Shown: piece after piece, positions 5,341 to 5,447 of the stretch
Position numbering within the stretch: position 1 is the first letter of the stretch
How the letters are laid out: every line of letters starts with the position of its first letter
Source of the DNA: Paracoccaceae bacterium
GTDB taxonomy: Bacteria > Pseudomonadota > Alphaproteobacteria > Rhodobacterales > Rhodobacteraceae
Reading direction: 5' to 3'
NCBI GenBank assembly: GCA_021767525.1
Contig: JAASTF010000228.1
Location: forward strand, 1-5,447
Length of the DNA stretch: 5,447 nucleotides
Notes under the pieces: generated by a model
Told to the model about the DNA's origin: nothing
The model's input: the letters and a program-made list of their open reading frames with translations, nothing else
Databases searched by the model: none
Program-made: the position numbers and the translations under genes

Positions 5341-5447
5341 ATGAGCTTGAGTTCGCATATCGAGGAACTGAAGAAGAAACATCACACCCTCTCGGAACAG
5401 GTGGAAGAGGCGCTGCGCGCGCCCGGCACGCCTGACGCCGAAATCGC
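5341..5447 (+). CDS. DUF465/YdcH-like small protein, 5' part
   Basis: The first 35 codons of a gene cut by the right edge. The visible residues begin MSLSSHIEELKKKHHTLSEQ and continue VEEALRAPGTPDAEI. This is the opening of the DUF465 (PF04325, YdcH) family: a first charged amphipathic helix with the conserved L-x-x-KH-x-x-L pattern, a Pro-Gly turn, and then the start of a second helix. Family members are short (roughly 60-80 residues), cytoplasmic helical hairpins or coiled coils of unknown function. The start is fixed by AGGAGG six bases upstream. It does not overlap the methyltransferase and probably has its own transcript. The family call is confident on motif recognition; function cannot be given. 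Confidence 0.87.
   Translation, partial: MSLSSHIEELKKKHHTLSEQVEEALRAPGTPDAEI

Noticed and set aside
1..5447. Mobile elements, CRISPR repeats, tRNA or rRNA genes, toxin-antitoxin or defence genes
   Set aside because: I looked on both strands and found no terminal inverted repeats, spaced direct repeats of array type, tRNA-like folds or related protein motifs. Nearly all sequence is accounted for by core genes.

Overview
This is a compact, GC-rich window that looks like ordinary core chromosome from an alphaproteobacterium, most probably Rhodobacterales (Roseobacter/Paracoccus-like). The evidence is the residue-level character of the proteins, the GC-rich third positions, a GTG start, very tight gene packing, and the gene set itself: an ETF-QO with bacterial/mitochondrial-type C-terminus, a long-chain polyprenyl diphosphate synthase, a DUF2007 gene followed by a TrmN6-like methyltransferase, and a YdcH/DUF465 gene. 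The taxonomic call is inference from family knowledge; no database search was possible. I saw no insertion sequence, phage gene, CRISPR array, tRNA or rRNA.

Layout. Bases 1-546 hold the 3' end of the electron-transfer flavoprotein:ubiquinone oxidoreductase gene with its complete 4Fe-4S cysteine set. A GC-rich hairpin at 562-598 follows as a likely terminator. Bases 690-2411 encode an exported, cysteine-free TPR protein that starts at GTG. Its last 11 bases overlap the start of ispE (2401-3228), so the two form a translationally coupled pair. ispE runs head-on into a polyprenyl diphosphate synthase gene on the minus strand (3221-4222); the two stop codons share one 8-base palindrome. A 57-base divergent gap (4223-4279) separates that gene from a plus-strand pair: a 71-residue DUF2007 protein (4280-4495) and an N6-adenine methyltransferase of the TrmN6/YfiC type (4488-5234), overlapping by 8 bases. 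After a 106-base gap, a DUF465/YdcH-like gene begins at 5341 and leaves the window.

How the genes relate. IspE makes a precursor of IPP/DMAPP, the polyprenyl synthase consumes IPP to make the ubiquinone side chain, and ETF-QO passes electrons from fatty-acid and amino-acid oxidation to ubiquinone. The left two thirds therefore has a loose isoprenoid/quinone theme, although the genes lie in separate transcription units. The right part is translation or RNA-modification related at most. I found no convincing new multi-gene system. The most notable points are the uncharacterised TPR protein coupled to ispE, the shared palindromic stop, a short linker in IspE, and a spaced TGCGTT repeat set upstream of the TPR gene.
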